Assembly: GCF_000526935.1 (NCBI RefSeq)
Contig: NZ_JAHA01000019.1
Location: 558,001-622,000, forward strand
Source of the DNA: Butyrivibrio sp. FCS014
GTDB lineage: Bacteria; Bacillota; Clostridia; Lachnospirales; Lachnospiraceae
Direction: 5' to 3'
DNA: 64,000 bases
The number at the start of each line of letters is the position of its first letter. Positions within the stretch are counted from its first letter, which is position 1. Positions 34,570 through 43,567 of this stretch are shown piece after piece. Under the pieces are notes generated by a model. That model searched no databases. It saw only the letters and a list, made by a program, of their open reading frames with translations, and was not told the origin of the DNA. The position numbers and the translations under genes were made by a program.

Positions 34570-36486
34570 TTATCCCTGCCCTTCGGTGGTTTCTTCAGGA
34601 GCATCCTCCGAAGTCGCCTCCTGGGATGTTCCTTGCTGCGCTGCATCCGGCGCGCCGTCACCTTCCGTATTCCCGGAATCAGAATCTGCCGAGCCGTCTT
34701 TGTTTTCAGCGTCAATGTCTTTGCCGTCATTGCCGCCCTTTTCGTCCTTGGCCCCGTTATCTAAATCACCGGGAAAAGAAGCATCTGCCCCCGCGGACGA
34801 ACTTTCGGTTACAGCAGCATTTCCTAAAGGCGCTGTATCTTTTTCCGGTCCCTCTGTAAAGTCAAATAAGTCACTGTCTGCATTAAAATTCCGGAAACCT
34901 GTGGTTCTCATAAGACTTGTCTCAATGGGAGCAGAGCTTCCTGAGTTTCCGTTTCCGGTAACTGTCTCATAGTCTACTCCGTTTCCGGAAAATCTGATTT
35001 TGGCTCCCACTACCTGGCCGTGAACATAGCCGCAGGAAGTGGCATATCCCTCAAGTTCACCATCTGCGTACTTGCAGATCTTTGTCTTTCTTTCCTCAGA
35101 ACCGGTCAACGTACCATGTCTGGCTGCTACCTCAGCCAGAGATGTGGATGTTTCTCCGTGGCTTCTTCCGGTAGTTACATAGACAGCGCCGCAGTAATTG
35201 CAGCGGTACTTATAGAATGCTTTTCCGTTGTAGTAATCACCCTCATAGCTTAACCACGTTATGCTATCCTCGGTTTCATAATGATAGACTATCTGGGTCT
35301 TATAGCAGCTGTCGGTATGAACATGATGGATGTCCTTGGTGTAGCATCCGCCCTTCCTGTCTTCTCCCACAAGATTTTCATTGCATTCGCCTCCCGTAGC
35401 ATCTGTGTGATAATGGTAGGTGTATTCCACCTCCCCGGGAATCTCATTTTCAGGGAGAACATACTCGGTCTCGATATTCATAACAGCTGCAGCGATTTCA
35501 TCAAATGTGGCATCTTCTCTGACTTTTATGCCTTTAGTGAGTAACGCCGATGCCACCTTCTTTTTTCCGTCACTCACAAATGTAAAAACCGTTTCAAGAT
35601 TTTTGTTGACGTCGCTCATCTGAAGCCCAATGTAGCTCTTAAGTTCCGAAAGATCACCTTTAACGCCGATGATCTCGTTATTTACATTGCCCATTCCGCT
35701 GTTGATCGTAGAATCAATCTTGGCAAAATTATTATTGATGGTATTTGAAATTGCACCGATCTCAGTCTTAAAATCCGCCATGGATGTGGTATTCTGCTCT
35801 GTCAGTCTTGCATCGGTCTCTTCAAGCCTTGCAAGAAGATCTTTGTACTGATCCTGCATCTTGTCTGTGAGATCCTTATTGCCGCTCTGGACAGCGGTCC
35901 TGATCTCTCCCATAAGATTCCTGGTATTCTCTTTTGTTTCATTGTACTTGTTCTCGATCTTTTCAAGTTCAACATAGAGATTACCTATCTCTTTATCTAC
36001 CTGGGCTTTATTGTCGGAACTGCCTTTCTCCATGGAGTTTTTGAGGGTATCGATGGCTGACTCCGTATTGCTGATAAGCTGGCGAAGGTCCTTCATGTCT
36101 TTATCAAGACCAACTACTTTCTCTGTGACACTGCTGGTCATTCTCTCGGTGAGCTCGCCCGCTTCCTTATGGTTTTCACTGCTCTTTTCACTGTATACGC
36201 TAAGGCTCTTCTGGTTTTCGGCAACGGTCTTGTCGATGCCGTCAAGGTACTCCTTAAGCTCATCAAGCTTCTCTACTGTCTTCTCATTGCTCGCGATCTC
36301 ATCCTGTCTAAGCTCTTCCTTGGCAGTTGCGGTGACTACCGGAGTACTAAGATATATCAGCCCTCCGCAGATGGCAGTTGCGATAACAACCGCAATACCT
36401 ACCACCAATGTGTCATGCCTCTTAAGCTTTTTGAGCAGAAGCTTAATTGAGTTGTTCTGTTTCGACCACTTTTCTTTCAAATTCAT
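34570..36486 (-). CDS. Unknown membrane-anchored coiled-coil protein with Cys/His-rich domain
   Basis: No family recognised with confidence. 638 residues. A basic N-terminus (KLLLKKLKRH) precedes one TM helix (about 27-48), so the rest is probably outside the cell. A long coiled coil spans about 60-330 (repeated Glu/Lys heptads, TESAIDTLKNSME). A Cys/His-rich domain (about 350-510) contains YHYHTDATGGEC, HHVHTDSCY and CNYCGAVY; the HxHTDxCY pattern also occurs in Gram-positive surface proteins. The tail (about 520-638) is acidic, Ser/Gly/Glu-rich and disordered, with no LPxTG motif. AAGGGAAAAG precedes the start. Confidence 0.8.
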   Translation of the reverse strand: MNLKEKWSKQNNSIKLLLKKLKRHDTLVVGIAVVIATAICGGLIYLSTPVVTATAKEELRQDEIASNEKTVEKLDELKEYLDGIDKTVAENQKSLSVYSEKSSENHKEAGELTERMTSSVTEKVVGLDKDMKDLRQLISNTESAIDTLKNSMEKGSSDNKAQVDKEIGNLYVELEKIENKYNETKENTRNLMGEIRTAVQSGNKDLTDKMQDQYKDLLARLEETDARLTEQNTTSMADFKTEIGAISNTINNNFAKIDSTINSGMGNVNNEIIGVKGDLSELKSYIGLQMSDVNKNLETVFTFVSDGKKKVASALLTKGIKVREDATFDEIAAAVMNIETEYVLPENEIPGEVEYTYHYHTDATGGECNENLVGEDRKGGCYTKDIHHVHTDSCYKTQIVYHYETEDSITWLSYEGDYYNGKAFYKYRCNYCGAVYVTTGRSHGETSTSLAEVAARHGTLTGSEERKTKICKYADGELEGYATSCGYVHGQVVGAKIRFSGNGVDYETVTGNGNSGSSAPIETSLMRTTGFRNFNADSDLFDFTEGPEKDTAPLGNAAVTESSSAGADASFPGDLDNGAKDEKGGNDGKDIDAENKDGSADSDSGNTEGDGAPDAAQQGTSQEATSEDAPEETTEGQG

Positions 36487-36903
36487 GTTTCTTTTCCCTT
36501 TCCTTACTACCTTTGTCTGTTGTCTTTTGTTTTGTCGTTTTGTTTTGTCTTTTTTGTTTTATGTCTTTGATGGTCTGCAGCAAAGGACGTCAAAAAGAGA
36601 CATGGCTTCCCCGCCACAAACGTAAATAAAAAAATAAAGTGGAATATCTCCGGATGAACATCCGGGATTATCGCCGGCAGAATACCGACAGAAAGTTATT
36701 ATACATATCCGCGATAAAAAAGCAAGGGGAAATTTGAAAAACAGTATCGTAAAAAAATCCCCATACATCCATGAGGCCTTAACAGCCAATGATGTATGGG
36801 GATGAAATCCTATTTTGTTTATGCGGTGATTATACATGCCGCCTTACCGGTTTTTGCCTCCGGTTTTTGCCTCCGGTTTTGTCGCCGGGAGCGCACACCC
36901 GGG
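36487..36903. other. 417-bp gap between the coiled-coil gene and rnfB
   Basis: No protein gene seen. Next to the coiled-coil gene is an A/C-rich leader on the minus strand (repeats of ACAAAA). A perfect palindrome CCGGATGAACATCCGG lies at 36650-36665 and the rnf terminator at 36751-36801. Near 36848-36890 a 13-bp unit CCGGTTTTTGCCT is repeated about 2.7 times. A TATAAT-like -10 box on the minus strand lies near 36695, with only a weak -35. I compared the leader with the c-di-GMP riboswitch pattern and did not find it. Confidence 0.6.
36751..36801 (-). terminator. Rho-independent terminator of the rnf operon
   Basis: CCCCATACATC (36759-36769) pairs perfectly with GATGTATGGGG (36791-36801), then seven T on the minus strand. 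It lies about 100 nt after the rnfB stop. Confidence 0.88.
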
Positions 36904-37698
36904 TCACACAGCCTTGATAGCCTTCTTCGGGCACTTGGTTACGCAGGTACCGCAGTGTGTGCACTTCTCCTGATCAATGACAGCCACGTTGTTCTCAACG
37001 GTGATGGCACCTGCAGGACAGTTCTTTTCACAGATGTGGCAGGCTATGCAGCCAACTGTGCAGTAGCCGTTAACGGCTTTGCCCATATCCTGTGATTTGC
37101 AGGATACAACCTGTGTTGCGGTATAGGGAATAAGGTCGATAAGGTGCTTCGGGCAGATGTCGATACATTTACCGCAGGCCTTACACTCTTCCTTGTCCAC
37201 CACTGCCACGCCGTTAACCACATGAATGGCATCAAACTGACAAACGGATACGCAGGTTCCGCCTCCGAGACATCCGAAGCCGCAGGTCTTTGAACCGCCG
37301 CCGGGAGCCTGAGTCTGAAGTCTGCAATCTGAAACTCCGTTGTATTCGTATTTGGTCTTTGCTTTTTCGCAGTCGCCCTGGCAATGTACATATGCCACCA
37401 TCCTGGTGGAATCGCCGGCCTCTACTCCCATGATACCTGAGATTATTTCAGCCACAGGAGCTCCGCCAACAGGGCACTGGTTTACGGCAGCCTCACCCTT
37501 GGCGATGGCAGCCGCACATCCCGAACAGCCGGGGAAGCCGCATCCACCGCAGTTGTTGCCGGGGAGAGCTTCTAAAATAGCCTGTTCTTTTTCATCCACA
37601 TCAACATGCAGTTTCATGTCTGCCACACCCAGGATTATTCCGATAACGATACCTGCGCCGGCCACCACTGCAGTTGCAATGAGTATTCCAGTGATCAT
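36904..37698 (-). CDS. rnfB: Rnf complex subunit B (iron-sulfur)
   Basis: Electron-entry subunit of the ferredoxin:NAD oxidoreductase. 264 residues. One N-terminal TM helix (ILIATAVVAGAGIVIGIILG), a cluster-binding Cys motif CGGCGFPGCSGC near residue 51, then ferredoxin-like 4Fe-4S motifs, clearest in CKACGKCIDICP, CIACHICEKNCP and CTHCGTCVTKCP. AGGAG precedes the start. Last gene of the operon, 180 nt after rnfA with a hairpin-rich spacer, so its expression may be tuned separately. Confidence 0.96.
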   Translation of the reverse strand: MITGILIATAVVAGAGIVIGIILGVADMKLHVDVDEKEQAILEALPGNNCGGCGFPGCSGCAAAIAKGEAAVNQCPVGGAPVAEIISGIMGVEAGDSTRMVAYVHCQGDCEKAKTKYEYNGVSDCRLQTQAPGGGSKTCGFGCLGGGTCVSVCQFDAIHVVNGVAVVDKEECKACGKCIDICPKHLIDLIPYTATQVVSCKSQDMGKAVNGYCTVGCIACHICEKNCPAGAITVENNVAVIDQEKCTHCGTCVTKCPKKAIKAV

Positions 37699-37735
37699 AA
37701 TTTATTCTCTCCTAAATATATTATACGTGATATAC

Positions 37736-37862
37736 GGATTGCTCCGCTTCGCTCTCGCAATCCTACATACATTCGGAATCCGCACTGTCGTGCTACTTCC
37801 TCATGTATGTTCGGTCCTCAAGGTTGCAAGGTGCTTTGTGCAAGCACAGAACCTTGCAACTT
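37736..37862. repeat. Three hairpins between rnfA and rnfB
   Basis: Stem 1: GGATTGC 37736-37742 with GCAATCC 37757-37763. Stem 2: ACATACAT 37765-37772 with ATGTATGT 37803-37810. Stem 3: AAGGTTGCAAGGT 37820-37832 with ACCTTGCAACTT 37851-37862, with an inner GTGCT/AGCAC. Inside stem 2, CACTGTCGTGCT and a downstream GTTCGG match the CACTGCGTGCT...GTTCGG of the 119-bp units at 17.7 kb. It looks like a dispersed intergenic element, not a terminator, because T runs are absent. Confidence 0.75.
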
Positions 37863-37878
37863 TGAGTCCCTATATCAC

Positions 37879-38463
37879 TCATTTCAGTGCACTAAATCCT
37901 GTAAATGCAATGGCCATAAGTCCTGAGGTGAGGAGAACCAGGGGCATTCCCTTGAAAGGAGCGGGGATGTCGTTGTACTCCATCTTCTCACGAAGACCTG
38001 CAAGGATAACAATGGCAATGGTGAAACCTACAGCTGTGGCAAATCCGCAAACAGTACTCTGAAGGATTGTGTAGCCGTCGGTAACGTTGTTGAGGGCAAC
38101 ACCCAGAACAGCGCAGTTGGTTGTGATCAGGGGAAGGTATACACCAAGGGCCTGATACAGTGAAACCACATATTTCTTGAGGATCATCTCAACGAACTGG
38201 ACCAGCATCGCAATTACAAGAATGAATACGATGGTCTTAAGGTAAGAAAGATCCAAAGGTGAAAGAATAAACTTGTAAATAATACTGCAGACCAGGGAAG
38301 CCATGGTGATTACGAAGATACATGCGGCTCCCATTCCAAGAGCGGTATCTGTCTTCTTGGAAACTCCAAGGAAAGGACAAAGGCCCAGGAACTGGCTAAG
38401 TACTACGTTATTTATCAGGGAAGCTGAGATCATCAGTCCCACAAGACTTACTATTGTAGACAT
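37879..38463 (-). CDS. rnfA: Rnf complex subunit A
   Basis: Integral membrane subunit, 194 residues with six TM helices. Signature segments include NNVVLSQFLGLCPFLGVSK and TNCAVLGVAL. Together with RnfE it holds an iron-sulfur cluster in the membrane; the conserved Cys residues of CPFLG and TNCAVLG are present. The start overlaps the rnfE stop by one base. Confidence 0.96.
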   Translation of the reverse strand: MSTIVSLVGLMISASLINNVVLSQFLGLCPFLGVSKKTDTALGMGAACIFVITMASLVCSIIYKFILSPLDLSYLKTIVFILVIAMLVQFVEMILKKYVVSLYQALGVYLPLITTNCAVLGVALNNVTDGYTILQSTVCGFATAVGFTIAIVILAGLREKMEYNDIPAPFKGMPLVLLTSGLMAIAFTGFSALK

Positions 38464-39248
38464 TATTCAGCCTCCTTTCCGGCATCCTTGTCAGCCATGA
38501 TCTTGTCGGCTGCTGCTTCTTCAGCTGAGGAACAGCATCCCTCTCCGAACTTCGATGTATCTTTTCCCTTCCTGGCCATGTTCATCTTAACTTTGTTCAT
38601 GATGGCAATAAGGAATGCCAGAACAAAGAAGGCGCCGGCCTGCTGGATAAAGATACTGATGGGCTGATAACCTGAAAGGAAAGCCCCAACAGCTCCGGGA
38701 ACCACTGTTCCCTCGCCGAGGATCTGTACATCAAAGGCTGTACCTGCTCCCACAAACTCTCTCACAAGACCGATGCAGGTGATGGCACAGGTAAATCCGA
38801 TTCCCATTCCGATTCCGTCAAAGAATGCAGGAATGATACCGTTCTTGCTGGCATAAGCTTCCGCTCTTCCGAAGATGATACAGTTAACAACGATAAGGGG
38901 AATGTATACGCCCAATGCCTTGTTAAGTGTAGGTACATAAGCTTTCATAAGAAGCTCTACCAGTGTAACGAATGATGCGATAACAACGATGAAGGACGGG
39001 ATCCTGACCGTTGAAGGAATTGTCTTTCTGAGCGCTGAGATAACCGCGTTACTGAGCGCAAGAACGAATGTTGTTGCAAGTCCCATACCAAGGCCGTTGA
39101 TAGCTGATGAAGTAACGGCAAGGGTAGGACACATTCCGATCATGAGAACCAGTGTGGGGTTCTCAACAATGAGGCCGTTAAAGAATCTCTCTGCAGGAGT
39201 ATTCTGTTTAAAGCCTAAAGCACCTTTTTTTGCTTCCATGCTGATCAC
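38463..39248 (-). CDS. rnfE: Rnf complex subunit E
   Basis: Integral membrane subunit homologous to RnfA, 261 residues. Signatures include NPTLVLMIGMCPTLAVTSSA and VNCIIFGRAEAYAS, with the membrane-cluster Cys residues kept. The soluble C-terminal tail (about 220-261) is charged and holds a Cys pair (EGCCSS). It overlaps rnfG upstream by 4 nt and rnfA downstream by one, typical of translational coupling. Confidence 0.96.
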   Translation of the reverse strand: MISMEAKKGALGFKQNTPAERFFNGLIVENPTLVLMIGMCPTLAVTSSAINGLGMGLATTFVLALSNAVISALRKTIPSTVRIPSFIVVIASFVTLVELLMKAYVPTLNKALGVYIPLIVVNCIIFGRAEAYASKNGIIPAFFDGIGMGIGFTCAITCIGLVREFVGAGTAFDVQILGEGTVVPGAVGAFLSGYQPISIFIQQAGAFFVLAFLIAIMNKVKMNMARKGKDTSKFGEGCCSSAEEAAADKIMADKDAGKEAE

Positions 39249-39844
39249 TGACCTCCTTTCAGAACATTTTCAAAATAGGCAACCGCCGCATTTACACCGT
39301 TTGTAACGGCTCTTGATGTAATGGTGGCACCTGAAATAGCCTCGATCTGAGTATTTGCATCAGACAGCTGTCCGCTTTTTACTACCCCGAATTCTGTGGC
39401 AGCCTTGTCGGCAAACTGTGGAGCAACCACCTTCTCGGCATTCATTCCCAGACCGGGAGTCTCGGCGATGTTGATGATGGAAATTCCGTTGATGCTGCTG
39501 TCGTTGGTAATACCAACCGTGTAGGTAATAAAGTCGCCGTAACCCTTGGACTTAACCTGGATAACATATCCAAGACCGTTTCCTGAGGCATCCTTGGCTT
39601 CCTTGACACTCTCGATGGTCACTCCGCTGTAATCCGCAAGAGCCGTTGTCTCTTTTACCTCTACCTCATCAAAGGTTGAAGCCTGCGCAAAAACCGACTG
39701 ATTGGCTCTGTCCTGGGCCAGCTTGTCCTGATAGGCAATGGGGTCCTTGGTAACCTGGTAAACGATTCCCAGAAGAACTCCGGCCACCAGAGTGATTGCA
39801 AAGAGGATAAGTGCATTTTTGATCATTGACTTTGTATCATTCAT
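39245..39844 (-). CDS. rnfG: Rnf complex subunit G (covalent FMN)
   Basis: Extracytoplasmic flavin subunit, 199 residues. One N-terminal TM helix (ALILFAITLVAGVLLGIVY) precedes the FMN-binding domain. The flavinylation site is the Thr in ISGATITSRAV near residue 175. Flavin is attached by an ApbE-type transferase, not found in this window. Confidence 0.95.
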   Translation of the reverse strand: MNDTKSMIKNALILFAITLVAGVLLGIVYQVTKDPIAYQDKLAQDRANQSVFAQASTFDEVEVKETTALADYSGVTIESVKEAKDASGNGLGYVIQVKSKGYGDFITYTVGITNDSSINGISIINIAETPGLGMNAEKVVAPQFADKAATEFGVVKSGQLSDANTQIEAISGATITSRAVTNGVNAAVAYFENVLKGGQ

Positions 39845-40791
39845 GCTTTTTTCGCCTCCTTCTTTGCAGTTTTCTTAATACCGAAGGCTCTCGGGATCGT
39901 GAACTTCTCAATAAGAGGAACCAGAAGGTTTCCGATCACGATTGCAAAGGAAACGCCCTCAGCATTGGCTCCGAAGATTCGGAATATTCCGGTCAAAAGA
40001 CCTAAGATGACGCCGTAGATAACTCTTCCCTTGGGAGTTATGGGGCAGGTCACATAGTCGGTAGCCATAAAGAATGCACCAAGCATCAGTCCGCCGCCTG
40101 CAAGGTGTGCGGAGATGTAGGACCAGTTAAAGCCGTAGCCGCCGAAAATTCCCACAAACAATGCAAAAGTTATGATATAGGAAAATGGTATTACGTAGTC
40201 AATCACGCCAACAGCAAACAGGATCATGGCACCGATGGCAATGGCGATCATTGAAGTCTCACCGATTGTTCCGCCGGTTCTTCCGATAAGCATGTCCATG
40301 ATGTTAACGCTGACACCGTTCTTTAAGTTTGCAAGAGGTGTAGCTCCTGTGTATGCATCGGTAATGAAATTTGTCATAAGCGCGGGAAAAGAGATAACGA
40401 GGAAGCATCTTCCTCCAAGGGCCGGGTTCATGAAGTTCTGCCCCAGTCCGCCGAATATCTGCTTAACCATGATTATGGCAAAGATTCCTCCCAGCACCGG
40501 TATCCACCACGGCACTGTGGAAGGAAGGTTCATTCCCAGAAGAAGTCCTGTGACTACAGCCGAGAAATCACCAACAGTTACAGGTTTGTGCATTGCCTTC
40601 TCGTAGATGAACTCTGTGAGAACGCAGGTTGCAACAGAAATAAGCAGTATTATAAGTGCATCTAATCCAAAGTTATAAACGCCGAATCCCGCAGCGGGAA
40701 GAAGCGCTATAACTACCCACATCATAATGTTTGAAGTTGTTGTCCTGGACCTGACATGAGGATTGGATGACACTCTTCTTAAATCACTCAT
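39841..40791 (-). CDS. rnfD: Rnf complex subunit D (covalent FMN)
   Basis: Integral membrane subunit, 316 residues with about nine TM helices, related to NqrB. The covalent FMN site is the Thr of TGATPLANL near residue 155. HVRSRTTTSNIM at the N-terminus and MATDYVTCPITPKGR near the C-terminal third are typical. Starts 13 nt after rnfC and overlaps rnfG by 4 nt. Confidence 0.96.
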   Translation of the reverse strand: MSDLRRVSSNPHVRSRTTTSNIMMWVVIALLPAAGFGVYNFGLDALIILLISVATCVLTEFIYEKAMHKPVTVGDFSAVVTGLLLGMNLPSTVPWWIPVLGGIFAIIMVKQIFGGLGQNFMNPALGGRCFLVISFPALMTNFITDAYTGATPLANLKNGVSVNIMDMLIGRTGGTIGETSMIAIAIGAMILFAVGVIDYVIPFSYIITFALFVGIFGGYGFNWSYISAHLAGGGLMLGAFFMATDYVTCPITPKGRVIYGVILGLLTGIFRIFGANAEGVSFAIVIGNLLVPLIEKFTIPRAFGIKKTAKKEAKKA

Positions 40792-40804
40792 TCAAATGTC
40801 CCCC

Positions 40805-42121
40805 TTACTTTTTTCTATTGGCGAGCTGTATCTTTCTCATGCCCTTGATCAGCTGAGTGAGCTGACGTCTGGCAGGGCAGATAAAGCTGCAGCATCCGCA
40901 CTCGCAGCATTCCATTCCGTACATTGAAAGGAATGACTTCTCATCATTGTGTTCAACGGCATCTGCCAGGTTCTTGGGTATGAGCCTCTCGGGACATACC
41001 TCAACGCAGCGCGCGCAGTTGATGCAGGCACTGGGCTCAAGAGCAGCGACCTCATCCTTTGTAAGGCAGGTCAGCGCAGATGCAGTCTTGGTAGTGGGAA
41101 CATCAAGATCAAAGATGGCAAAGCCCATCATGGGACCGCCTGAGATGATCTTGGCGGGCTCTTTCACAAAACCGCCGGCATCCTCAAGAAGCTCCCTGTA
41201 ATTGGTGCCGATCCTGACTTTATAGTTACGGGGATCAGCCACAGCATCGCCGGTAATGGTAACGATCCTCTCCATAAGGGGACGACCTTCCTTAACGGCG
41301 CGGCTTACAGCGCACAGGGTATCAACGTTGTCAACGATGCATCCTGCGTCTGCGGGAAGCATTGAAGAATTGATCTCCCTGCCCGTAACGGCATAAATAA
41401 GCATTCTCTCAGCACCCTCGGGGTACTTGGTCTTAACGACCTTAACGCTTATCTTCTCTTCGTCTTTAGTTAATTCTCTGAGTTTGGCGATCGCATCGGG
41501 CTTGTTGTCCTCAACCGCAAGAATACCTCTTGCATTGGGGAAAATGCTCACCGCGATCTTAAGACCATCGATAAGAAGCTGGGGCTCCTCAATCATCCTT
41601 CTGTAGTCAGATGTGAGATAAGGCTCACATTCCGAACAGTTGGCGATAACATAATCGATCTTGTCCGGCTCCTTCGGTGCAAATTTGACAGCTGTGGGGA
41701 AGCCTGCACCGCCCATTCCAACTACGCCTGCAAGACGAACTGCGTCAATCTTGTCCTGGGGAGTCATCTCCTCATAAGGCTTAGCAGGTTTGAACTCAAC
41801 CTCCTCATATTTCTCATCGTTCTCCACGATGATGCTCTGGCACATAGCTCCTGTAGCCAGGCGTCTTGGTTCTATAGACTTAACTGTTCCGGAGACAGTT
41901 GAATAAACAGGAGCCGAAACGAAACCGCCGGCTTCTGCGATCATCTGTCCTGTCAGAACATGGTCCCCAACCGCAACAATTGGCTTGGCAGGTGCTCCGA
42001 TGTGCTGGGATAAGGGATAAACCAGATCCCCTTTTGGTAGCACTGCTTTGATGGGTTTGTCCTTGGAAAGCTCTTTGCCTTCGTATGGATGGATTCCACC
42101 CGAAAAAGTACCTCTTGCCAT
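40805..42121 (-). CDS. rnfC: Rnf complex subunit C (NADH-side)
   Basis: Cytoplasmic subunit that exchanges electrons with NAD, 438 residues. An N-terminal RnfC barrel (GTFSGGIHPYEGK) precedes the NADH/FMN-binding domain (GVVGMGGAGFPTAVK). Two 4Fe-4S motifs lie near the C-terminus: CINCARCVEVCP and CCECGCCSFICP. First gene of the operon; CGGAGGAAGG lies upstream. The divergent gap to the next plus-strand gene is about 140 bp. Confidence 0.96.
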   Translation of the reverse strand: MARGTFSGGIHPYEGKELSKDKPIKAVLPKGDLVYPLSQHIGAPAKPIVAVGDHVLTGQMIAEAGGFVSAPVYSTVSGTVKSIEPRRLATGAMCQSIIVENDEKYEEVEFKPAKPYEEMTPQDKIDAVRLAGVVGMGGAGFPTAVKFAPKEPDKIDYVIANCSECEPYLTSDYRRMIEEPQLLIDGLKIAVSIFPNARGILAVEDNKPDAIAKLRELTKDEEKISVKVVKTKYPEGAERMLIYAVTGREINSSMLPADAGCIVDNVDTLCAVSRAVKEGRPLMERIVTITGDAVADPRNYKVRIGTNYRELLEDAGGFVKEPAKIISGGPMMGFAIFDLDVPTTKTASALTCLTKDEVAALEPSACINCARCVEVCPERLIPKNLADAVEHNDEKSFLSMYGMECCECGCCSFICPARRQLTQLIKGMRKIQLANRKK

Positions 42122-42260
42122 TTTCCTACCCTTCCTCCGATTTAGAAATTCTTATCTCAGAAGACTTCCGAGATGAAAAAACCTACCCCTTATTATACTC
42201 TCAATATCGTAAATATGGTAGAATGTAAAACGTACGAAATACTCAGAAAGTGAGAAAATA

Positions 42261-43436
42261 ATGAACAAAATCCACCAGACTTTATCACAGAGTATCCCCG
42301 TTCCGGAATATCTTACAGAGGCAGCGGAGTGCGATCTTGGGGATGTTCTTTTTTTTGATATAGAAACAACGGGACTGTCCCCCAAAAACTCAGACATCTA
42401 CCTCATAGGTGCAGCATACTTTAAAGAGGGCCTTTGGCACATCTGCCAGTTCTTTGCCGAAAACACCTGCGAGCAGGAGGATGTATTAAAGGCTTTCTCG
42501 GCTCTTTTGGCCGATTACAAAGCCCTTGTTTCCTTTAACGGAGACCGGTTCGATATCCCGTTCCTAAAAAGCAAATACAATGCCTTCGGCCTTCCGGACC
42601 CCTTTGGGCAAAAGAGATCCATCGACCTTTATAAGTTCGTCCATGCCTATAAGATTCCCCTGGGTCTTCCGGACTGCAAGCAGAAAACCGTGGAACTTCT
42701 TCTTGGAATAAACAGGGAGGACAAATACAGCGGCGGAGAGCTTATCAAGGTCTACAAGGATTTTCTCGTAAATAAGGATGAGGACTTCAAGGAGCTTTTG
42801 CTTCTCCACAACAGCGACGATGTAAAGGGAATGCTCTCCCTTCTTCCAATCCTGAATTTCGGCAGCTTTTTTGCCTCCTTCGGAAACATGCCAAAGGTCT
42901 CCGTCAGAACGGATGAGGATATTGAGGAAAAAGACTTAGGGCTCCCCGTAAGGGCCGTGAAGGTAAGTGCCAACTACTACAACTCCCTAGACGGTTCCTC
43001 CAAGCAGGAAGTCATAATGAAGCTTGCCTTAAACACCGAGCTTCCCGCTCCCCTTTCCGCCAACAAGCTGGGCTGCTTTTTCAAGGCGGAGAAAAATGAG
43101 GCAGTGCTCAGAGTCCCGCTCTTTGAAGAGGAGCTAAAGTACTTCTACTCCAACTACAAGGACTATTACTACCTTCCCCAGGAAGACATGGCTATTCATA
43201 AGAGTCTTGGAGAATTTGTTGATAAGGATTTCAGACAGAAGGCCAAAGCCGAGAACTGCTACACCAAGAAGAGCGGCCAGTACCTCATTGAATGGGACCT
43301 GGTCTTCACTCCTTTTTTCAAAAGAGATTACAAGGACAAGAACTTCTTCTTTGAGCTTAACGATACCATGAAAAAAAGCAGGCTCGCCATGAGCCTGTAC
43401 GCATCCCACGTTATAGCCAACGTGCTGGATATTTAA
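42261..43436 (+). CDS. YprB-like ribonuclease H-fold exonuclease domain protein
   Basis: DEDD-type 3'-5' exonuclease-like protein (RNase_H_2/YprB group), 391 residues. Acidic motifs are FFDIETTGLS near residue 32, FNGDRFDIPFLKSKY near 94 and HNSDDVKGM near 185. The C-terminal half (about 210-391) is an unassigned domain. The ribosome binding site is weak (AAAGTGAG). A TGGTAGAAT extended -10 box lies about 45 nt upstream. The cellular substrate is unknown. Confidence 0.8.
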   Translation: MNKIHQTLSQSIPVPEYLTEAAECDLGDVLFFDIETTGLSPKNSDIYLIGAAYFKEGLWHICQFFAENTCEQEDVLKAFSALLADYKALVSFNGDRFDIPFLKSKYNAFGLPDPFGQKRSIDLYKFVHAYKIPLGLPDCKQKTVELLLGINREDKYSGGELIKVYKDFLVNKDEDFKELLLLHNSDDVKGMLSLLPILNFGSFFASFGNMPKVSVRTDEDIEEKDLGLPVRAVKVSANYYNSLDGSSKQEVIMKLALNTELPAPLSANKLGCFFKAEKNEAVLRVPLFEEELKYFYSNYKDYYYLPQEDMAIHKSLGEFVDKDFRQKAKAENCYTKKSGQYLIEWDLVFTPFFKRDYKDKNFFFELNDTMKKSRLAMSLYASHVIANVLDI

Positions 43437-43492
43437 AATGTTAACGGTAAGTCGGAGAACATTCCCTGCGACGCACCTTTTGACAAATAATA

Positions 43493-43551
43493 AAAAGGGC
43501 GCTTTTCGCCGGCTTGCTGCTTCGCAGTAAACCGGAGTTAAACGCCCTTTT
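43493..43551. terminator. Bidirectional terminator between the exonuclease gene and cheR
   Basis: AAAAGGGCG (43493-43501) pairs with CGCCCTTTT (43543-43551), with nested stems in the loop (CCGG/CCGG and CTGCTTCGCAG). T runs of four or five occur on either strand, fitting the convergent genes. Confidence 0.8.
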
Positions 43552-43567
43552 CTCATCTCCTCAAGAC

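Noticed and set aside
36487-36760. c-di-GMP riboswitch before the coiled-coil protein gene
   Set aside because: The conserved GEMM core sequences are not present; only a GGC...GAAGCC-like piece resembles it.
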